Shown here in pieces: positions 1-8,781 of a stretch of DNA of 64,000 nt. Position numbers and translations under genes: made by a program. Location of the stretch: positions 1 through 64,000 of the forward strand of contig NZ_JBASBH010000037.1 in NCBI RefSeq assembly GCF_049651025.1, in the 5' to 3' direction. The notes beneath the pieces are model-generated. The model did not search any database and was not told the DNA's origin. It worked only from the letters and a program-made list of their open reading frames with translations. Numbering within the stretch: the stretch's first letter is position 1; each line of letters starts with the position of its first letter. The stretch is from Parvibaculum sp049651025. GTDB lineage: Bacteria; Pseudomonadota; Alphaproteobacteria; Parvibaculales; Parvibaculaceae.

Positions 1-140
1 ACCCCACCCTCTTCCGCCACCGCTTCGAAGCCAAAGGCAGATTCAAAACCTACCTCGCAACGATCCCCGTCAACGTCATCATGCGAGACGACCCAGCGCT
101 GCTGGGGCTGGCGTGGGCGACGGTGGAAACCGCGCGATAG
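1..140 (+). CDS. glk: glucokinase, C-terminal end (partial)
   Basis: The frame starting at base 3 reads 45 residues to a TAG at 138-140. It contains FRHRFEAKGRFKTYLATIPV and then NVIMRDDPALLGLAWA. This is the C-terminal signature of bacterial Glk (E. coli ends similarly with FEDKGRFKEY and DNPGLLG). Glk phosphorylates glucose to glucose-6-phosphate in the cytoplasm. That product is the substrate of the zwf/pgl/gnd operon 12 kb to the right. Only the last sixth or so of the protein is in the window, so start, operon and catalytic residues cannot be judged. Confidence 0.8.
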   Translation, partial: PTLFRHRFEAKGRFKTYLATIPVNVIMRDDPALLGLAWATVETAR

Positions 141-172
141 AGCATGCCGCCCAGTTTGTGGGCTCGAAGGGA

Positions 173-1837
173 TTAAATGGCTAAAGATTGCTGGCCGGTT
201 GAAATCCGAGACCCCAATTTGGTGGGGGTATGAAATTCGCGCTTATCTTCAAGAATGTTTTTGGCCGTCAAAAACTGCACACGATCGTATTTGATCCCTT
301 GATAGGTATATTGGCCTGCCTTGGCGGCGGCCTCCCGCATGGCCTTACTGGGTTCTTGGAGAGACAAAAAACCGGCCATCTCTGTGTCCGGTTCGTGCGC
401 TAGGACGCCGACTAAGTCGCGAACATCCGTAGGTCGCAGATTGCCGCCCTTTACGGATAATACCATCGCCTTTAGGCCAAGTGTCGTCTCGAAATACATC
501 CGGCCATCAATTCCCTTGTCACCGGTCTTTTTCGTTGGAAATCCGCCAATACGTTCAACAATCCAATGTTCAAACTGGAAGGGGTCGCGCTTAAAAAGTT
601 CTTGGGCCTGCTCGACGCCAACGGGGATTCCGCTGACATCGAAATGGACGTCCTCAACACGGCGGTATTCAGAGCCGGTCAAAATCTCGCGGACCAACTT
701 GATCGATAGAATGGCAATATCGCAACCGATCCATTTGCGCTCGCTCCTTTCGGCGGCATAAATCGTTGTGCCGCAGCCACAGAATGGGTCGAACACAACG
801 TCCCCCTTATTGCTAGACGCGCGGATGATGCGATCAAGCAGCGTAACGGGTTTTTGAGTCGGATAACCTAGACGTTCCTTGCCGTGTGCTGATACCGGCG
901 CAATATCGTCGATCACATCCTGAATCTGGACGCCCTCCATATCATCCAGGTAACGGATAAAGCCCGGAACGCCGCCCTTCTTTGGCCAGTGGATGCGACC
1001 AATACTATCGAGATAGTCCAGCGCGGCAATTGTCGTCTTCGGCACAAGTTCGCCGCCCGGAAACTTACGTGAGGGCGCCCAATGTCGCCCTTTGGCGGTT
1101 GGATCAACGCCCCGCCACGCGGCCCCTGACTCGCCGTTGCGAATGCCGGCTCCAGTCAGATCGCCGATGCGATACATACGACCATCTTCGGCCTTATGCC
1201 GATAGAAAGCATCCGTATAGCCTTCATCGTATTTCTGAAAAACCTTGTTCCATACGTACTTTTCTGATGCCGTGTAGAATAGGACCACATCATGCACCGG
1301 CCCCCAACGCTTCGCGGAATTATGCGCGCTGGTGCGCTTCCAGATAATCTCATTCTGAAAATTCTTGTGACCGAATATGCCATCCATCATCACTTTGATG
1401 TAGTGACTCGCGGTAGGGTCGCAGTGCAGATAGATTGAACCCGTCGGTCGCAAGATGCTTTTCATGTGCAGAAGGCGCTGCACCATATAAATCAGATAAG
1501 CGAGCAAATGTGGTTGCGTTTGACGAAGTGCCGTAATCCATAATGTCCAGAATTGGACATAATAGTCCTCAACGCCCATCTTGCGCATGAGAACGGGCAT
1601 TGCCTTCGCTAACTCTTCTTTCTCTGCATCCATCTCCCACGTGTCACAGAAGGCATCAGCCTGATCGGGCACTGGCTTGCCCGTCATGTTTTTGTAAATA
1701 AGGTTGTAGTTCTGTTTTGAATTAAACGGAGGATCAAGATAGATCAGGTCAACACAATGCTTTGGCATGTGCTGCATGATTGACAGATTGTCGCCGTAAT
1801 AGAGGTGGTTTTCCGGCTTGTGCTTCGCGGGTTTCAT
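173..1837 (-). CDS. site-specific DNA methyltransferase (N4/N6, beta class) with C-terminal nuclease-like domain
   Basis: About 554 aa if ATG 1837 is the start. The frame is open to a TTG at 1915, but the family-specific sequence (NHLYYGDNL) begins just after ATG 1837; no start has a good ribosome site. Motif IV DPPF (about residues 35-38) precedes motif I DPFCGCGTT (about 350-358), the order of beta-class amino-methyltransferases; the long segment between should hold target recognition. The last 130 residues have FEHWIVERIGG, then GDKGIDG, then LSVKGG, resembling the D-(S/Q/E)xK core of Mrr-like PD-(D/E)xK nucleases, with Ser at the usual Glu/Gln position. No partner restriction gene is visible, so it is an orphan enzyme or a fused restriction-modification protein. 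AT-richer composition and the transposase remnant upstream suggest acquisition. Methylation specificity cannot be read from sequence. Confidence 0.8.
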   Translation of the reverse strand: MKPAKHKPENHLYYGDNLSIMQHMPKHCVDLIYLDPPFNSKQNYNLIYKNMTGKPVPDQADAFCDTWEMDAEKEELAKAMPVLMRKMGVEDYYVQFWTLWITALRQTQPHLLAYLIYMVQRLLHMKSILRPTGSIYLHCDPTASHYIKVMMDGIFGHKNFQNEIIWKRTSAHNSAKRWGPVHDVVLFYTASEKYVWNKVFQKYDEGYTDAFYRHKAEDGRMYRIGDLTGAGIRNGESGAAWRGVDPTAKGRHWAPSRKFPGGELVPKTTIAALDYLDSIGRIHWPKKGGVPGFIRYLDDMEGVQIQDVIDDIAPVSAHGKERLGYPTQKPVTLLDRIIRASSNKGDVVFDPFCGCGTTIYAAERSERKWIGCDIAILSIKLVREILTGSEYRRVEDVHFDVSGIPVGVEQAQELFKRDPFQFEHWIVERIGGFPTKKTGDKGIDGRMYFETTLGLKAMVLSVKGGNLRPTDVRDLVGVLAHEPDTEMAGFLSLQEPSKAMREAAAKAGQYTYQGIKYDRVQFLTAKNILEDKREFHTPTKLGSRISTGQQSLAI

Positions 1838-1915
1838 GTGCCCACTATCGCCGCCAGAATTCCGCTGAAGTCGCATTTTCCTGCAGAGTCCACCATTCCC
1901 CTCCTCCGCGCTCAA

Positions 1916-2374
1916 TCATACCAAGCTGAATTGCCGTGCCTCAGCTTGTTGGGCTTGTCCCCTCGCTGCAGTCTCCTTGCGGGTTTTGTCGCCGACATAA
2001 TTCTCGTCGGCCTCTGCACTCCCGTTCAGAAGCTCGCTCTGGTCTGCGTCGTTTGTCATCGCGCTTCGGGCTTTGCGCATAATGCTCAAATCCTCTGAGC
2101 GACGAATCCTAAGATCACTGACAACTTGGTTGGCTCGCGTTGGCTCGTGCCAGCTTATCTCTTCATACTGAGTATCAGTACAGTGATTAAAGATTAGTTT
2201 CTTAACGGAATGTTTGTGTGGTGAAAAATAGTATCGACCGACAATTTCCAGGTGTTTAGCGGCCTGATCTCGGGTTTTGAATGGCCCGGAAGTCTCGGTA
2301 GTGTTCGTCGTCGCGCACGTGTTTTGATGAGAATAGTTTAGAGATTCCCAGCATTCCGAGATCAGCAGTCGAAT
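1916..2374 (-). pseudogene. decayed IS1595-like transposase remnant
   Basis: An open frame of about 152 codons with no early ATG/GTG, ending at a TGA (1916-1918). Its C-terminal half has a helix resembling the helix-turn-helix of IS1595 transposases (VVSDLRIRRSEDLSIMRKARSAM region) followed by GSAEADENYVGDKTRKE, close to the family's E(A/V)DETYVGGK motif carrying the first catalytic Asp. It stops soon after (ARQFSLV), where a full transposase would continue with the rest of the DDE domain. The frame is the same as that of the methyltransferase, separated only by this TGA. Most likely a truncated, diverged transposase. The weak first half and the lack of a start keep confidence moderate. Confidence 0.4.
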
Positions 2375-2535
2375 TTATGGGGTGTGGATGGCCATTGAGA
2401 CCTTCGCGGCTTCAGATAATACGCCCGGGGATGTTTCAAATCGATTGCGCGAAGCCGTGAGCGAGCGACAGCGATGATCTCCATATAGGTGGATCCTCAG
2501 TCACTGATATTGCTTCGTGTAACGTCAGGCACCCG
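2375..2535. other. intergenic stretch, no supported gene
   Basis: Between the transposase remnant and ggt. A 29-codon frame on the plus strand (2388-2477, MAIETFAASDN...) has no good ribosome site and resembles nothing I recognise. It may be a gene fragment left by rearrangement. No terminator or repeat seen. Confidence 0.4.
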
Positions 2536-4260
2536 CTACCTCACCCCCTCCACAACCTTCCCCTCGCGCCTCGGGTCCGCGCCGCCATCCAGCCCCTTCG
2601 CCGTGGCGCGGATGCCGTGCAAGCCGCTATTCATGGCTTGCAGCTTTATCTCATGACCGAGTTGCTTGAGTTGCGGCACGAGTTTTTCCAGCTCCGTGCC
2701 TTGCTCGATTTCAAGCGGCCCGTTGCGGTCGAGGAAGCGCGGTAGCGAGACGGCGGTTTGCATGTCCATGTTCCAGTCGAGCAGCGCGATCAGCGATTGC
2801 GTCACATAGCCGATGATGCGGCTGCCGCCGGGCGAGCCGATGGCGGCGAAGAAATCGCCCTGCTTGTCGAAGACGATGACGGGGTCCATCGCCGACATGG
2901 GGCGCTTTCCCGGCGCGACCGCATTGGCGACCGGCTTGCCGTCTTCCTCCGGCAGGAATGAAAAGTCCGTCAACTGATTATTCAGGATCATGCCGCCCGC
3001 CATGAGGTGGCTGCCGAATGGCGCTTCGACCGATGTCGTCATCGAGACGACGCCGCCATCCGCATCGACAATGGCGAAATGGCTGGTCGAGGGGTAGGCG
3101 AGCGAGACATTGCTGCCATAACCATCGGCGCGCTTGTCGCCGAGGTCGCCGGGCTTTGCGACTTTCATTGAAAGGCTCGGGTCGATGAGGTCCGCGCGCT
3201 TGCGCAAATAGGTCGCGTCGAGCAGCGCGTCGACCGGCACATGCACGAAATCGGGATCGCCGAGAAATTTTCCCCGGTCCGCATAGGCGAGCTTTTCGGC
3301 CTCCGCGATGAAATGCACGGCGACGAGCGACATGGGCTCGATCCGCCCCATATCGAAGTTTTCAAGAATGCCGAGGATTTGCAGCGTCGCGATCCCGCCC
3401 GATGTCGGCGGCGGCATGGTGCAGACGCGATAGTCCCGATATGGACGGCAAAGCGGGTCGCGGTGCTTGGCCTCATATCCCGCAAGATCGGCAAGCGAGA
3501 GCGTTCCGGGCATTGACGGCGCATGGGCGACCGCATCGACGATCTCCTGCGCGACCGGCCCCTTGTAGAAACCCTCAGGCCCTTCTTTCGCGATGGTTCG
3601 CAGCGTCTGCGCAAGCCGGGGATTTTTTAATATGGTTCCGGCTGCCACCGGCACCCGGTTCCCGCTCGCGTCCCTGGTGAAAAAATAGTCTTGCGTCACC
3701 GGCATCGTCGCCAGCGCCGGGTCGCGCGCGATCGCAGCGGCGAGCTTCGGCGAGACCTCAAACCCTCGCTCGGAAAGCTCAATCGCGCGCTCGAAAAGGC
3801 TCGCCCATTCGAGCTTGCCATGCTCCTTATGCGCGAGCGCCAGCAGCGCCACCGCCCCCGGCGCGCCGACCGAGCGACCGCTCAGGATGGCGGGGATAAT
3901 GCCGAGCGGCTTTTTATCCTCATCCAGAAACATATCGGGCCGTGCGCCCGCCGGCGCCGTCTCGCGCCCGTCATAGGCGTCGAGCTTTTCGCTTCCCGGT
4001 TTGCGATAGAGCATGAAGGCCCCGCCCGCGAGACCCGAGGATTCCGGCTCCACCAGCGTCAGCACAGCCTGTACGGCGATGGCCGCATCGACGGCGCTGC
4101 CGCCTTTTTTCAGAATGTCCCCGCCCGCTTCGCTCGCATAGGGGTTTGCCGCGGCCACCATATAGGCGTCGTGCTCGCCCTGGCCGACGGTCAGCCACAG
4201 GGCGATGACGACAACAATCAGCGCCGCGCCTATAACGGGCAAAAATCGCTTGAGCGGCAT
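2536..4260 (-). CDS. ggt: gamma-glutamyltransferase
   Basis: 574 aa, a normal length for GGT proenzymes. The enzyme hydrolyses glutathione and other gamma-glutamyl compounds or transfers the gamma-glutamyl group; it matures by self-cleavage into two subunits. An N-terminal hydrophobic segment (about residues 6-24) would anchor or export it to the periplasm. The start of the small subunit is at TSHFAIVDADGG, so Thr392 is the predicted cleavage site and nucleophile. Downstream are the conserved NNQLTDFSF stretch (about 427-435) and the GSPGGS oxyanion loop (about 475-480). An arginine-bearing DGRE at 97-100 fits the substrate carboxylate site. It diverges from the P1-family peptidase gene 89 bp away; both could serve peptide salvage. 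Confidence 0.92.
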   Translation of the reverse strand: MPLKRFLPVIGAALIVVVIALWLTVGQGEHDAYMVAAANPYASEAGGDILKKGGSAVDAAIAVQAVLTLVEPESSGLAGGAFMLYRKPGSEKLDAYDGRETAPAGARPDMFLDEDKKPLGIIPAILSGRSVGAPGAVALLALAHKEHGKLEWASLFERAIELSERGFEVSPKLAAAIARDPALATMPVTQDYFFTRDASGNRVPVAAGTILKNPRLAQTLRTIAKEGPEGFYKGPVAQEIVDAVAHAPSMPGTLSLADLAGYEAKHRDPLCRPYRDYRVCTMPPPTSGGIATLQILGILENFDMGRIEPMSLVAVHFIAEAEKLAYADRGKFLGDPDFVHVPVDALLDATYLRKRADLIDPSLSMKVAKPGDLGDKRADGYGSNVSLAYPSTSHFAIVDADGGVVSMTTSVEAPFGSHLMAGGMILNNQLTDFSFLPEEDGKPVANAVAPGKRPMSAMDPVIVFDKQGDFFAAIGSPGGSRIIGYVTQSLIALLDWNMDMQTAVSLPRFLDRNGPLEIEQGTELEKLVPQLKQLGHEIKLQAMNSGLHGIRATAKGLDGGADPRREGKVVEGVR

Positions 4261-4349
4261 GCCGCACTCCTCTTCACTCAGGCTCTGCTGAAGGGGTGCA
4301 GCCCGGTTTCCCCCGACGCCGTCTCCCGCGCAACTTCAGGGTACAGCTT

Positions 4350-5390
4350 ATGAACATCGGCACCATCCGCAAGGGGCCTCTCAACCTCATTACCGATGTC
4401 GACGGCATAAGCGTCGGCAATGCGGAAGATGAGAAAGCCCTTTCAGGATCGACGGTTATCCTTCCCGACGCGCGCGCTGTCGCCGCCGTCGATGCGCGTG
4501 GCGGTGCGCCCGGCACGCGCGAAACCGATGCGCTCGATGCCGCCTGTCTCGTCGATTCCGTTGATGCCGTGGTGCTGTCGGGTGGCTCCGTCTACGGCCT
4601 CGACGCCGCCTCCGGCGCCACCGCCTGGCTCGGCGCGCGCGGCCGCGGCTATGGCCTTGCCAATTCCACAAAAGTCGCGCCGGTCGTGCCCGCCGCCATC
4701 CTTTTCGACCTCACAAATGGCGGGGACAAGGAGTGGGGCGAGAACCCGCCCTATAATGATCTGGGCCGCCGCGCCTGCGACAATGCGGGCCGTAGCTTTG
4801 CATTGGGCAATGCGGGCGCGGGCCTCGGCGCGCGGGCAGGGCAGCTCAAGGGCGGCCTCGGCTCCGCCTCCGCCGTCACCTCCGGCGGCTTCCAGATCGG
4901 CGCGCTCATCGCCGTAAATCCTTACGGTTCGGTACTTATGCCCGGCAGTTCGTCCTTCTGGGCGGCCCCTTATGAGCTTGACGGCGAGTTCGGCGGGCGC
5001 GGCTGGCCCTCCGATATGCGCGCCTTCTCAACCCTCGACCCGCTCACCGGCACCAAGGGCGAGGCGGCAGCGCAGGCGGGGAGCAACACCACCATCGGCT
5101 GCATCGCGGTCAATGCCGACCTCACGCCCGCCGAAGCGCACCGCGTCGCCATCATGGCCCAGGACGGGCTTGCCCGCGCGATCAGGCCCGTTCACGCACC
5201 CTTTGACGGGGACGTGCTTTTCGTTCTCGCCACGGGAACGCGGGCACTGGGAACCGAGCGTCGCCCGGCCCTCGTGCTGGAGTTGGGCAGTATCGCCGCA
5301 GACTGCGTCGCCCGGGCCGTCGCCCGTGGCGTTTACGAGGCGGAAACCCTAGGAGACGCCGTGAGTTACCGCTCCCGGCATGGCGGATGA
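4350..5390 (+). CDS. P1-family (S58/DmpA-NylC type) N-terminal-nucleophile peptidase
   Basis: 346 aa from ATG 4350, preceded by AGGGT. An upstream in-frame ATG at 4296 would add 18 basic residues and lacks family support. The family (DmpA aminopeptidase, BapA, NylC amide hydrolases) self-cleaves to expose a Ser or Thr nucleophile. Here AGSNTTIG near residues 243-250 marks the cleavage point, with Thr247 after Asn246 as the likely nucleophile (NylC-like N/T junction). Other hallmarks are DVDGISVGN near the start, LSGGSVYGLDAASG, and NPYGSV in the alpha chain. Substrate may be D-amino-acid or beta-peptides or oligoamides and cannot be decided. No signal peptide, so cytoplasmic. A tRNA gene follows. 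Confidence 0.85.
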   Translation: MNIGTIRKGPLNLITDVDGISVGNAEDEKALSGSTVILPDARAVAAVDARGGAPGTRETDALDAACLVDSVDAVVLSGGSVYGLDAASGATAWLGARGRGYGLANSTKVAPVVPAAILFDLTNGGDKEWGENPPYNDLGRRACDNAGRSFALGNAGAGLGARAGQLKGGLGSASAVTSGGFQIGALIAVNPYGSVLMPGSSSFWAAPYELDGEFGGRGWPSDMRAFSTLDPLTGTKGEAAAQAGSNTTIGCIAVNADLTPAEAHRVAIMAQDGLARAIRPVHAPFDGDVLFVLATGTRALGTERRPALVLELGSIAADCVARAVARGVYEAETLGDAVSYRSRHGG

Positions 5391-5465
5391 GAGAAGGCAT
5401 ATTTGACCTCTCTCAGCCCTTGCCATAAGCGGCGCTTCCCTTTAAGAGTTGCCCGCCCTGAAGAC

Positions 5466-5482
5466 GGCGGCCTCCAGCCGCC
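5466..5482 (+). terminator. possible hairpin after the peptidase gene
   Basis: GGCGGC (5466-5471), a five-base loop, then GCCGCC (5477-5482), 75 bp after the peptidase stop and 16 bp before the tRNA. No T-run follows, so it could be a weak terminator or a processing hairpin. Confidence 0.3.
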
Positions 5483-5497
5483 CTCACGCAGGCGCCC

Positions 5498-5574
5498 GCA
5501 CCGGTAGCTCAGCTGGATAGAGCATCAGACTACGAATCTGAGGGTCGGAGGTTCGAATCCTTCCCGGTGCACCA
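5498..5574 (+). tRNA. tRNA-Arg (anticodon ACG)
   Basis: 77 nt including an encoded CCA. The acceptor GCACCGG (5498-5504) pairs with CCGGTGC before the A discriminator. The D-arm is AGCTCAGCTGGATAGAGC. The anticodon stem TCAGA/TCTGA encloses the loop CTACGAA with ACG at 5532-5534. The T-loop is GGTTCGAATCC. ACG, with A34 edited to inosine, reads CGU/CGC/CGA arginine codons. Confidence 0.97.
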
Positions 5575-5662
5575 CCCATCCTTTGAAGTAGATAGATTTG
5601 ACGGCGACGCCCGTCTGAACGCTGTTGCAGGTTCGGAAACCGGGCGCAACCGCTGGCCAAGC
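5575..5662. other. short spacer between tRNA and mnhG
   Basis: 88 bp between the tRNA 3' end and the convergent mnhG stop codon. No clear terminator hairpin or gene seen. Confidence 0.4.
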
Positions 5663-6034
5663 TCAGTGCGCGTTGTCCCTGTCGGGTGCAGCGTCCTGTT
5701 CCGCCTCTTGCGTGCCGTTTTCGGCGTGGTCTCGGAAGAGCGCGGCCCGTACCAGAAGCATCAGCGTGACGGGTGTGGTGATCGTGATGAATACGACGAT
5801 CAGCAGCTCATGTACCGCGGGCCGGGTTTGCGTTGCCGAAAAGAAGATCATGGAAGCTATGACGATGCAGGCCATGCCAAGTGTCGTGCCCAAAGTCGGG
5901 GCATGAACCCGGTCGTAGAAGCTTTTGAGTCGGAGCAGTCCTATCGCGCCGACGAATGTAAACCCCGCCCCGAGCAGAATGAGGAGCGAGGTGAGGAGCG
6001 CCACCCAACCGGGCAGTTCGGCCGCGGAATTCAT
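5663..6034 (-). CDS. mnhG: monovalent cation/H+ antiporter subunit G
   Basis: 123 aa with three hydrophobic segments (about residues 8-32, 42-62 and 72-95) and the MnhG/PhaG hallmark GLLRLKSFYDRVHAPTLGTTLG. Last gene of the leftward Mrp operon. Its ATG overlaps the mnhF stop (ATGA), so translation is coupled. Mrp complexes are multi-subunit membrane antiporters exchanging Na+ or K+ for H+, important for pH and salt tolerance. The hydrophilic C-terminal tail (about 25 residues, rich in E, Q and D) is variable in the family. Confidence 0.93.
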   Translation of the reverse strand: MNSAAELPGWVALLTSLLILLGAGFTFVGAIGLLRLKSFYDRVHAPTLGTTLGMACIVIASMIFFSATQTRPAVHELLIVVFITITTPVTLMLLVRAALFRDHAENGTQEAEQDAAPDRDNAH

Positions 6035-6312
6035 TCGATCACCTCGCCGCGCATCAGGAATTTGGCAAGGGCGGCAGTTCCGATGAAGCCCAGCACGGCA
6101 ATGATCAGCGCCGCCTCGAAATAAACCGTATCGCCGGAGCGGATGCCGAATAGTAGCAGCAAGAGCATTCCGTTCAGATAGGCCGCATCAAGGCCGAGCA
6201 CGCGGTCCTGCGCGCGCGGTCCCCGAAGCATCCTGAATGCCGCGCATATCAACGCGAGCGATACGAGAATCTGGCTGATAGTCAGGGACCAGTTCAACAC
6301 CGCCATGGTCAT
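6031..6312 (-). CDS. mnhF: monovalent cation/H+ antiporter subunit F
   Basis: 93 aa with three transmembrane segments and the family motif GPRAQDRVLGLDA(A/T) at about residues 31-43. Its start ATG (6312) overlaps the mnhE stop; a second in-frame ATG follows two codons later (6306) and could be used. MnhF is an essential small subunit of the Mrp complex. Confidence 0.93.
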   Translation of the reverse strand: MTMAVLNWSLTISQILVSLALICAAFRMLRGPRAQDRVLGLDAAYLNGMLLLLLFGIRSGDTVYFEAALIIAVLGFIGTAALAKFLMRGEVIE

Positions 6313-6797
6313 TCAAATATCTCCCGCAAGCGCCGCTCGTAGCGGCTCTTGATGGTGTCGATCCATGAATTCTCGTCTACAAGATCAAGCACATGGATGG
6401 TGAGTATTCCCGTTGCGGAATTGAACCCGACCCAAAGCGTGCCGGGCGTGGCGGTGATGATGCATGCAAGCACCGCCAATCCATATGGATGCCGCAGCTC
6501 GAGCGGAATATTGACGAAGGCGGACGGGTGTTTGCGCAGTCGCGGGCTGAGGACTATTCGTGCGACCGCCAGGTTGGATCGCACGATGTCGATCAGCACC
6601 GAGAAAATGAGACGGATGATGGTCAGCGGATGCCGGATTTTGACCCTGTCCGGCTGCAGTGCCACCATGGCCCAGGAAAGGCACAGTGCGAGCGCGCCCC
6701 CGAGCAGAATATGACCGAGCGCCAATGTCTGGTTGAGCAAGAGCCACATCGCCAGAAGAGCGACGAACAAAAGCGGAAATGGCAACCAGCGCGTCAT
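6309..6797 (-). CDS. mnhE: monovalent cation/H+ antiporter subunit E
   Basis: 162 aa. The N-terminal hydrophobic part (about residues 7-50) and the conserved stretch around PLELRHPYGLAVLACIITATPGT are typical of MnhE/PhaE, as is the C-terminal VLDLVDEN element. ATGA overlap with mnhD upstream and mnhF downstream. Role: structural subunit of the Mrp antiporter; known work on the family shows it is needed for transport but not part of the proton channel. Confidence 0.93.
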   Translation of the reverse strand: MTRWLPFPLLFVALLAMWLLLNQTLALGHILLGGALALCLSWAMVALQPDRVKIRHPLTIIRLIFSVLIDIVRSNLAVARIVLSPRLRKHPSAFVNIPLELRHPYGLAVLACIITATPGTLWVGFNSATGILTIHVLDLVDENSWIDTIKSRYERRLREIFE

Positions 6798-8440
6798 GAG
6801 CCGCTCCCGTCGATGGGGCGCTGTCCGGCGGAAGGCGTCAGCACACTGCGGATATAATCCGGCGATGCATAGATGGATTGCGCCGTCGCCTCCGTGTAAC
6901 GCAAGACCGGTCCCGCCGCTATTGTGAGCCCCAGGCTGCCAAGCAGAAGAAATGCGACGGGCACAAATTCAATGATGCGTACACGAGGCTGCGTGCGCTC
7001 GAACGGTGTCCAGAATACGCGCATCCCCGCGCGGATCATGCCGATAAATGTCGTCAGGCCGGAGGCTATCAGCAAAATCAGGAACGCCCACGAGACGGCT
7101 GCTATAGCGGTGTCGGCCTCGAGTCCTGAAGGATTGAGAAGGGCTGAAAGCAATATAAATTTGGCGACAAAGCCCGACAGGGGGGGCAGCCCTGCGAGCA
7201 GAAGCGCGCAACCGAGGAAACTGACGCCGAGCACCGCAAGGATCGCTGGCACGGCGATCCCTTCCTCTGCATCCTCGGCCTCTTCCTCGCCGTCACCGCC
7301 ATAGGCCTCAATGGTTACGGCGAGAACGTCGGCGCCCGCTTCGCGTCCGCGCTCGACGAGTTCGATCAGCAAGAAGAACGCCGCAATGGCAAGGGTTGAA
7401 CTGAGCAGATAGAACAGAGCGCCGCTGATGACGCCAATGCCGCCGATGCCGATGGCTGTGAGTATCGTGCCGGACGACACCAGCACAGAAAATCCTGCGA
7501 GCCGTCGCAGATCCTGCGACGCGAGAACACCGATCGTACCAAATACGATCGTGGCCATTCCGCCGAACAGCAGCCATTCGCGGCCGAACTGCGCCGATGC
7601 GCCGCTTTCCGCGCCGAACAGAAGCAGCGAGAGCCGAAGCACGACATAGATGCCGACCTTGCTCATGATCGCGAACATGGCCGCCACCGGCGGCGCGGCT
7701 GCGCCATAGGTGGTCGGCAGCCAGAAACTCAGAGGCCACATGCCTGCCTTGGTCAGAAACGCAGTTCCCAGAACGGCGGCGCCGATCTCGAAGAGTGCCC
7801 TGTTCTCGGCAGGTATCAGCGGGATGCGAACGGCCAGATCGGCCATGTTGAGCGTGCCGGTTACGCCATAGATCAGGCTCACGCCGATGAGAAACAGTAG
7901 CGATGCGACGAGATTGACCGCGATATAGTGCAGCCCTGCCTTGACGCGTGCGAGGCCTGAGCCATGCAAGGCCAGGCCGTAGGAAGCGACCAGCAGAAGC
8001 TCGAAAAAGACGAACAGATTGAAAAGATCGCCGGTGAGAAACGCACCGTTGAGCCCCATGAGCAGAAACTGCAGCAGGGCATGAAAATACGGACCGGCCC
8101 GGTGCCAGCGGGCGAGCGCGAACACCGCGGCGGCTAGCGCCAGAACGCTGGTTAGTAACACCATGAGCGCGGAGAGGCGATCGACGACCAGCACGATCCC
8201 GAACGGGGCAGGCCAGTTGCCGATGCGATAGACGCCCACATGCGCGGCGGCCGCATCGCCCGTCGGGTGATCCGCCAGATACAGCAAGGTCGTCGCCACT
8301 GCGATCAGCGAGAGTATCGACGCCATGCCGATTGCGGCTTTCACCGCGCGCTGGCGTTCGTCGATGAGCATCATCGAGGCGCCGGCGACGAGCGGGATAA
8401 TGATCGGCGCGACGATCAGATGGTTGATCCAGTCGATCAC
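6794..8440 (-). CDS. mnhD: monovalent cation/H+ antiporter subunit D (NuoN/L-like)
   Basis: 548 aa, a polytopic membrane protein of the proton-translocating NuoL/M/N family. Visible hallmarks include the conserved Glu in FFELLLVASYGLAL, the Lys in TKAGMWPLSFWLPTTYGAAAPPVAA, and PPLSGFVAKFILL near the C-terminal third. An acidic cytoplasmic loop (around residues 370-395, GGDGEEEAEDAEEG) follows a conserved AGADVLAVT segment, as in other alphaproteobacterial homologues. Coupled by ATGA overlaps to mnhC and mnhE. It should form one of the ion-translocating channels with MnhA. Confidence 0.94.
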   Translation of the reverse strand: MIDWINHLIVAPIIIPLVAGASMMLIDERQRAVKAAIGMASILSLIAVATTLLYLADHPTGDAAAAHVGVYRIGNWPAPFGIVLVVDRLSALMVLLTSVLALAAAVFALARWHRAGPYFHALLQFLLMGLNGAFLTGDLFNLFVFFELLLVASYGLALHGSGLARVKAGLHYIAVNLVASLLFLIGVSLIYGVTGTLNMADLAVRIPLIPAENRALFEIGAAVLGTAFLTKAGMWPLSFWLPTTYGAAAPPVAAMFAIMSKVGIYVVLRLSLLLFGAESGASAQFGREWLLFGGMATIVFGTIGVLASQDLRRLAGFSVLVSSGTILTAIGIGGIGVISGALFYLLSSTLAIAAFFLLIELVERGREAGADVLAVTIEAYGGDGEEEAEDAEEGIAVPAILAVLGVSFLGCALLLAGLPPLSGFVAKFILLSALLNPSGLEADTAIAAVSWAFLILLIASGLTTFIGMIRAGMRVFWTPFERTQPRVRIIEFVPVAFLLLGSLGLTIAAGPVLRYTEATAQSIYASPDYIRSVLTPSAGQRPIDGSGS

Positions 8441-8781
8441 GTGTTTCGCCCTGTGCCGTCAACATGGTCGGTGCCGGTCAATCCGCGCGAAGCAAGAAGA
8501 ACGACGAGGAAAAGCGCCGTCGTGGCAAAGCCGATCACGATAGCGGTGAGCACAAGCGCCTGCGGCAGCGGATCGGCATATTGCGCCGGATCGCCAGCCT
8601 CGCCGCTCGTCAGAATGGGTGGCATGCCGGTTTGCAGCCGTCCCATGGAGAAGATGAAAAGATTGATGGCATAGGACAGCAGCGTCAGGCCGATGATGAC
8701 CTGAAAGGTGCGCGGACGAAGCACAAGCCAGATGCCCGAGCCCGCAAGCGCCCCAATCCCCAGTGACAGAATGATTTCCAT
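8437..8781 (-). CDS. mnhC: monovalent cation/H+ antiporter subunit C (NuoK-like)
   Basis: 114 aa from ATG 8781, which overlaps the mnhAB stop by one base (TGATG). The open frame runs further upstream, but that part overlaps mnhAB and lacks family sequence. Three transmembrane helices and the motif LTLLSYAINLFIFSMG place it in the NuoK/MnhC family. The hydrophilic loop TSGEAGDPAQYADPLPQALVLTAIVIG is the classic MnhC signature. Confidence 0.94.
   Translation of the reverse strand: MEIILSLGIGALAGSGIWLVLRPRTFQVIIGLTLLSYAINLFIFSMGRLQTGMPPILTSGEAGDPAQYADPLPQALVLTAIVIGFATTALFLVVLLASRGLTGTDHVDGTGRNT

Noticed and set aside
7308..8465. Alternative frame on the same strand as mnhD (385 codons)
   Set aside because: Arg-rich frameshift reading of a membrane protein gene. 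mnhD itself is intact from start to stop.
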